Assembly (NCBI GenBank): GCA_950022655.1
Contig: OX465579.1
Location: 136,533,118-136,597,117, forward strand
Direction of reading: 5' to 3'
DNA from: Alentia gelatinosa
Taxonomy: Eukaryota > Annelida > Polychaeta > Phyllodocida > Polynoidae
DNA: 64,000 nucleotides
This document shows, in pieces, positions 57,890 to 64,000 of this stretch; position 1 is the stretch's first letter, and every line of letters starts with the position of its first letter. Made by a program: the position numbers and the translations under genes. A model generated the notes under the pieces. It ran no database searches. It was not told where the DNA came from and worked only from the letters and a program-made list of their open reading frames with translations.

Positions 57890-58330
57890 TGGTGCGCTGA
57901 CCAGCGAGACCATACCCACAAGCATGTCAACACGGGCTTTGATCTGACGGCAGCCGTCCGGGCACAGGCTTCGCACCCATTCCTCCCTCCCACAACCACC
58001 TCCGAACCATCAACTCAATGTCCGTGAGCATGTGACTGTTGATTGTCGTCTGCTGCAGAGAGCGGGACGCCCGCGCCCTCGCCCTTCTGTAACGTTAGTA
58101 ATGTGACGTGAGCGTAACGGCCCGTCTCGACAGGAGCGCCACCACCGACGTCAGTCCGTGTCGTATTTACTCACGACACAACAGCGGGGACTGATCGCTG
58201 AGGTGGTGGCGGTGTGCTAGTGTAGAGGGGAGGAGGGGGAGATGTCGTGGAGTGAATAATGACGACGACGTGTCGGTAGAGCGGACGTTGAGGCAAACAA
58301 GGAGGAATCAGACTCCACTGGTCGTGGCCG
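57890..58330. promoter_or_regulatory. CpG-dense island
   Basis: Includes TGATCTGACGGCAGC at 57940-57954 (also in the 41.6 kb island), CGTCCGGGCA, multiple TGACG/GACGTC words (58105-58160, 58255-58275) and GGAGCGCCACCACC near 58133 (reverse complement resembles a partial CTCF core). Frames are short. Regulatory role inferred. Confidence 0.35.
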
Positions 58331-59236
58331 TTTGTCACACAAAAGTCACCTGCGGAATGGTGGGTTGAATTCTCAAAATGGTGGCCTCAATAGGCGATAT
58401 GTACATGTTTATACCGAACACCTCCAGCTTTAACCCCTGAAACTGTGGGAGGCCATATCCCAACCCAAGTCCGACTAGACCTCGGTATCCCGGACTTACC
58501 TAACGTTGATTGTGACGTTGAATGATTTTCAAATAATGTTATTGTAAATTGATTTTTATTCTAAGCCCAGAAATGGTACATAATTTTCACTTGGTCTATA
58601 ATCAAACTACAGTTCTGCAGTCATCTAGAAGTACTACATTGTCTCCCAACCGACAATACCACTTGTATATCAATACTTTTTCTAAGGGCAGAGAACTGAT
58701 TGCCTTATATTTCACTATCTCGAGTTACCTCTTGTTTTATGTCTACTGACATTTTATTTGTCCTGTACTTTTACAAAATGGCAAAGCGTTATGTACGTAT
58801 TATCTCTTGTGATGTTAACTACTCTTGTATTACTCATGTATTGTGTTTTATAAATGATATTCTGTTAATAAATACTACTTTTATGTCATTCCGGGTGTTC
58901 TTATAAATAAGCTATATACACTTATATCTGACCCATAGATTTCTTTACCTGCGGACAGTTATCTTTTTTCATATGCATTTGACTCTGTAAGAAAGCAACC
59001 CTTACTTCTGCTACTATTCCCCGAACATATAGAGTTACAGATGTACATATAGAAATAACACAGGAGGAAATGAACAAGCTAAAATCAGTTAGTGAAAAAT
59101 GTACATCTATGTACAGGTACTAGTATATATCTGTATAACTGCATTCCAATTCAAAATAATTATCACTGCCTACCAGGCCCTGTCAGTAATGAAGACATAC
59201 ATCTTGAACACCAATGATTGCCACCCATTCACGAAC

Positions 59237-59238
<2 letters not shown>
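58331..59238. other. Gene-free AT-rich stretch
   Basis: Nothing recognisable. Confidence 0.5.

Positions 59239-59307
<69 letters not shown>
59239..59307. repeat. (AT)n microsatellite
   Basis: About 34 uninterrupted AT units. Confidence 0.98.
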
Positions 59308-59310
<3 letters not shown>

Positions 59311-59689
59311 CAGAGCAATCATCAAAGCATTATCATGTCTCCCTTGACAGGTGTTATGAACATGCAGAAGTATAAACACGACAGGTGAAAAGGAGGAATG
59401 CAGGCGCAATGAAAACTAATTTACAATCGTTTTAACATCGAATCACCAAGCCGACCACATTAGTCATTAAAGCGCCCGCATTGTCGATCCGGGCGAAGAG
59501 GTACTCAACATGCCCTTTCTGAAAATGCAGCTATATATGCTCTCTGTTATGAGCAGAGGGTCTGGTGTTCAACATTTTGTTTACTGTCAATAACAGTCGC
59601 TACCTTCCACTAGGCCTCCAGAAGACAAATGACACGGTGTCGCACATAGGGGCCCTGGGTTGGCTGCCAAGACCTGTCAACGTTTGACA

Positions 59690-59800
59690 TACGGTCGCGT
59701 CAACTTTTATTAGGTTGTCAAGGCAACACGAGGCCAAAATGAGGCGGAGAGATTCAAACCGACAGCGCCACCATGCGGGCCAAGTGTGCGTCGACAGGGA
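59690..59800. promoter_or_regulatory. RFX X-box and CTCF-like half-site
   Basis: GTTGTCAAGGCAAC at 59714-59727 fits the RFX X-box. AGCGCCACCATGCGGGCC near 59764 contains, on the minus strand, TGGTGGCGCT resembling the CTCF core. A CTTTTATTAGG word precedes them. Regulatory role inferred. Confidence 0.35.
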
Positions 59801-60564
59801 CGCCCGGGAAAATCATCAAGTAGAAAATATGAAGAAAGAACTTGAATGGTACTTCAAACCTTAACTGAAAATTGAGTGGATGGCTGAAATACTTTGGTGT
59901 GAGCTTTTTAAGTATTTTAGATGCTGAATGAATTTATAAAAAGTTGGCTTTACATTCAACTCGTGAGGGGATGTGAGGGACGGAACTGAACTAATTGATT
60001 CACCAAAATAACTAAAAAATGGTTATTATGAAAAGAAAACAAGTTGAACGATATATTTTCTTTAAATATATAGGAATAAACTAACAATTGGATTGATCTA
60101 GAAAATAGTTTGGTCCAGTATTTCTGAAAGAACATCCAGTGATTTCTATAATTGATTATAATTTTGAATATTTCTTTATAGATAGAATACAGATTTATGC
60201 TTTCAATTCGCATACGTAGTTTCACATTGCGTATACTTGTGCATCATATAGATTTCGCAATTAGAAAATTTGAACATCAAAGGACTATTTTATCAGGGAT
60301 TTCATTATTTTGTGCATTTATTTTACTTGTAAATCATAGAAGAGTGTCAGACAATTGGTAATTGTTATATGTCTTAAAACATTAATTTCATTTCATCAAG
60401 TAGAGAAACAGATACGCCACGTCTTTTGATATAATCAAGTAGAGGTGTTGGCCATATTTGAAATCATTTCAATGTGCACGATTACCTTATACACGTACAT
60501 AAATATGTACACATGTATGTGTGGTTGAAGTATATGTATATATATCTGAAAGTATATATTTATC

Positions 60565-60566
<2 letters not shown>
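59801..60566. other. Gene-free AT-rich stretch
   Basis: Nothing recognisable; an 89-codon minus frame (59956-60225) has no known similarity. Confidence 0.5.
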
Positions 60567-60836
<270 letters not shown>

Positions 60837-61099
60837 TTGAGCTAATGCGACAGGCATCTCGGCCTCACACATTTATTTCCATCCATCTTCCGTATACAAA
60901 ACATCCCACTATGGGACCCATATACATATATTCAAACAATATAGCTCTAAATGACAAATAAATGTGACTGCGCTTTTGTATAGGCCACTCCATAACTATA
61001 TATCTTATCGCACGTGCTTTGGTACAATGGCTTCCGGTCATATTGAGTGGCCAGTGCCAGTGTAAATATTTGTCGGCGTTACAAAGTAGGTGTGCCGAC

Positions 61100-61550
61100 A
61101 GAGGTGCATCGTACGGGGACAGGCGGGGGGCAGTAGAGGGAAATTAATATCCGTTGACCGCGTATGATCGGTTGGTCTTTGTCAATTAGGCCTAATACAA
61201 GCCTGCCAAGTGGGCACAATTTACGACCCGTCTGGCTCGCCATAGCGCCCAGTGCCCGGGGCTATTAAGTGGAAATTACAAGTAAAAAATCCCAGAAATG
61301 TCCAATAAATCTAGACGCAAATGGGATACGATCAATCATAAGGCGAGCTCCGGGTACCAGTGGGGGTATTTTAGGCCCCCTAGGCGTGCTAGTGCCTGCG
61401 GCCGGGTAGCTGGGGATGATATAGTTGCCTCGGCCCGCCTGGCCGTCTCGCGGCCGCCTCCCCGGCCCCAGGCCCCGTCAAGTCAGCCACGTGTCCTGGA
61501 GAAGCCGGTAGTTTACCAGGCCGGCTGTGTGATATAAATGTGTCCGCCCG
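61100..61550. promoter_or_regulatory. Candidate enhancer island
   Basis: Contains TCTTTGTC (SOX-like) near 61176, the perfect palindrome ATTAGGCCTAAT at 61185-61196, NK2-type TATTAAGTGG at 61263-61272 and a PBX/Hox-type GATCAATCAT at 61330-61339, grading into a CpG-rich 61380-61500. A 79-codon + frame (61298-61537) has no domain. Enhancer role is inferred. Confidence 0.42.
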
Positions 61551-61999
61551 TACGCCTGGAGAAGAATAGTTGCTCCTAATAGTGACCTATTCACAATAGT
61601 TCTACGGTATTACCAAAGAGTACCAGGATCTTCAGATATCCTTGATTAATGAACAACATTCGGTTCAAATTCACCCAGAGCGACATGGCCTGAGCCCGAC
61701 ACTACTTTTAAATATACATGTAAACATACGCACCACCTCAACCACACTGGAAATAGATTTTAAACGTTGCAGCTTCACCTAATCATAACATCATATTCTC
61801 TCTCACACACACCTCTCTCTCTCTGATATCTTGTTCTGGTCGGTTTCCTCGGGCCTGTTTCATTGGCTTTTTTAAGTCATAGGCAATTCTTATGTTTTTA
61901 AAGCACCGAAAGTCTGTTCGTGGTTACTCCTAATCTAGATCCATTTTCATTAATCTCCTAACACGTATACCTAATAACAACGACACCCCATCTACGCAT

Positions 62000-62560
62000 G
62001 TATGCGTGATGCCTACAGTACTGAAGAGTGGAGGGGGAGGGGTATGCGCACCCCCTTCCCCGCAACACTGCTCCCCAACCCTCATCCATCACTGAAATCG
62101 ATCCGAATTGAAATTCGTGTCGGTGAAATGTACACCAGCCCGGAACATGTGTTGTCAATTTCGCCTCACGCGCCCTCCGTGATCGGGAAATAATGCCAAG
62201 TCTTTCCAAGCGCCCATTATTAATTACTGCCCTTTTCCCAGGCCGTAGGGGCCACCATCACCCGTATCCCCAGTGTGTAGAGTGTTCTGCGAGGAGAGGG
62301 GGTAGGAGGCCATGACTGGCGGGGTGCTTGTGTCTATGAACAAGTTGAATCGACAGAGAGAGAGATGCAAGACTAATTTAATTACCCCATTACATGAGAT
62401 GGTTGGGCGTGCGCTTTGGGGGTTGTTGGCTGGGGTTGATGATGAATTCGCTTTGCTATCCAGAGCCGCGGAGAGCCCATCAATATTCTCCCGGCAGTAG
62501 GCCGGGGAGCTGAGTGGGGCGACAGCCGTGGCCTCCTTTATTACGCTATACAGTAATAAC
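62000..62560. promoter_or_regulatory. Candidate enhancer island
   Basis: CCATTATTAATTACTGCCC at 62215-62233 and GACTAATTTAATTACCCC from 62371 are dense homeodomain clusters. CCTTTATTACGC near 62535 and GATGAATTCGCTTTG near 62440 add further sites. The sequence is unique and GC-rich between them; 62-83 codon frames lack domains. Confidence 0.42.
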
Positions 62561-64000
62561 TTTAGACTGGCGATTACGTACTAGAAGCGCAGCCATTAGG
62601 CATCGTCACTGTGAAAACCAGACCATAGTTACTTCCCTGTAGCCTATGTAATGTGTACAGTCTGTACACTGAAATGTAAACACGAGTTTCCCAGATTTAG
62701 CTATTACTTAAATGATACTCAAAGGCGTGGTTATGTTATGGCTCAAAAAATGTATGATAAAAATTATTCACGTTTACGATTTTCATTCATTTTTGAAATT
62801 ATTCCGAGGAACTTCTTCGGCATATAATTATCCTGTTAATTGCTATATATCTAAACAGGTCTTCGTATGTTGCAAATTAGGATCATTTATCTCATTACTA
62901 TTTCCTCAAGAACACGCCTTATATAGAGTATGCGATTCTAAAAAAACTAACAAGTTACACCGCTGATATGGCCATAAAAGAAGCAAATCATAGCAAAATC
63001 GGACATTTGAAACAAACAACAAAGATATCAAATTCGTGTTAATAATCTCTGTAATATTTTAATTGCCTACCTGGGCGAACTCCAGACAGATAGAAACATA
63101 CACAACAAAAACAAACTGAGATCGTTGATATCGTCGAACAAATGGAGACAGCCGCAAAGACGGTCGTGGATGGGATGGGCCAACGATTCTACTGTATTTC
63201 CACAATTTCCATGGGTAATTTGCCTTCGCAGTTCACTATTAAAAATATGTCCAGTGACTACCATACAAGTCTCTAATCATAAGGGCTGAGATATTACTTA
63301 ATACAATTCAGTGATGTTATTACACCATCTTATATTCCTCTATTGTCAGTTTTGAGCAGGGTGAAAATGTCAAATTGTCCATCATGTAATACATGATAAA
63401 AATAAAGGCAAATTTAGTCTTTTTCAGTGTAAATATGTATCCTGTGTCTGTGTTGCTATTTCTTTGTGATTTTCTTCGTTTATATAGTTAAGTACTTTCA
63501 CCACGTATTTGCGTCCATTTCGCATAGAAGTCCTCTTTAAATATCTTGTTGAATAAAAAATTCTAGAAACGCAAGGAAGACATTCCAGTATGGCGTCTAT
63601 TGTAGAACAGGTAGTTTCCCCTGTATTCACATAAAGTTGATAGTCCATTTCACTCTGTTGCACCTCTCGTACTCTTAATAATCTTATATTTCTTAATAGC
63701 TTAAATATATACACAATTATATGTACACACGTCAACCAGAATATCAGCATCCTCTAGGAGGCATTGAAATCCATTTCTCATTCATTCATAATGTACAATA
63801 TCTCCTCCGTAAAGCTTGCGCGCCAATATAGATATTTAATTGAAACATCATTCGGGGTTTAATTGTTCATTTTCCAGCAGTCTTGGACAGTATTATTTAT
63901 TTTTTATCGTTCGTGGTAACCAGCCACAGAACCTCTCTGTCTATGAGGAGAAATTAAACAACAACAAGCACAAAAAAGAAGAGGAAATCCCATTGCTGGC
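62561..64000. other. Gene-free AT-rich stretch to the window end
   Basis: No gene or repeat recognised. The + frame 62712-62966 (84 codons) and minus frame 63424-63750 (108 codons) show no known domain. Confidence 0.45.

Overview
This is eukaryotic genomic DNA that appears to contain no intact protein-coding gene. It is moderately AT-rich, with scattered CpG-rich islands, many long (AT)n microsatellites, short non-autonomous inverted-repeat elements and one decayed non-LTR retrotransposon fragment. Open frames are short (the longest is 252 codons), lie on both strands, and are mostly explained by microsatellites, GC-rich islands or repeats. I recognised no conserved protein domain in them apart from the decayed reverse transcriptase. 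No rRNA, tRNA, snRNA or known miRNA was recognised. The texture fits an animal, probably a marine invertebrate, but nothing in the sequence fixes the phylum.

Layout. 0-16 kb holds a foldback element at the left edge, CpG-rich islands rich in homeodomain, E-box, CRE, RFX and CTCF-like motifs (about 1.9-2.4, 4.46-4.86, 5.9-6.2, 7.0-7.2 and 13.7-15.8 kb), purine-rich tracts (2.5-3.0 and 11.2-11.9 kb), an inverted-repeat element (7.4-7.7 kb) and a degenerate minisatellite (12.6-13.2 kb). 16-30 kb is mostly plain single-copy sequence. It includes a 117-bp foldback at 17.8 kb, a promoter-like CpG island at 22.4-22.9 kb (YY1, TCTCGCGAGA and ETS sites) and five long (AT)n arrays. 30-33 kb has more regulatory-looking islands, including a strong CTCF-like site. 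34.6-39.7 kb is a small transposon graveyard: two oppositely oriented copies of one MITE, a truncated third copy, a 33-bp palindrome flanked by a perfect 7-bp direct repeat, and a broken reverse-transcriptase fragment. 41-53 kb alternates plain sequence with candidate regulatory islands (41.4, 43.8, 47.9, 49.3, 50.5 and 52.5 kb), a minisatellite (46.2 kb) and a composite foldback region at 51.1-51.7 kb. 53.9-64 kb has the second copy of the tiny palindrome, an AC-rich block, a second MITE family related to the first at its ends, a complex microsatellite and three more islands.

How it works together. The best reading is a gene desert or large intron whose functional content, if any, is cis-regulatory. 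That is inference from motif density and base composition; cross-species alignment and chromatin data would decide it. The most unusual items are the two minute palindromes with apparent target-site duplications, the two MITE families sharing the terminus GGCGTCCACC, and the foldback family built from hairpins that reuse TATGCCA/TGGCATA.
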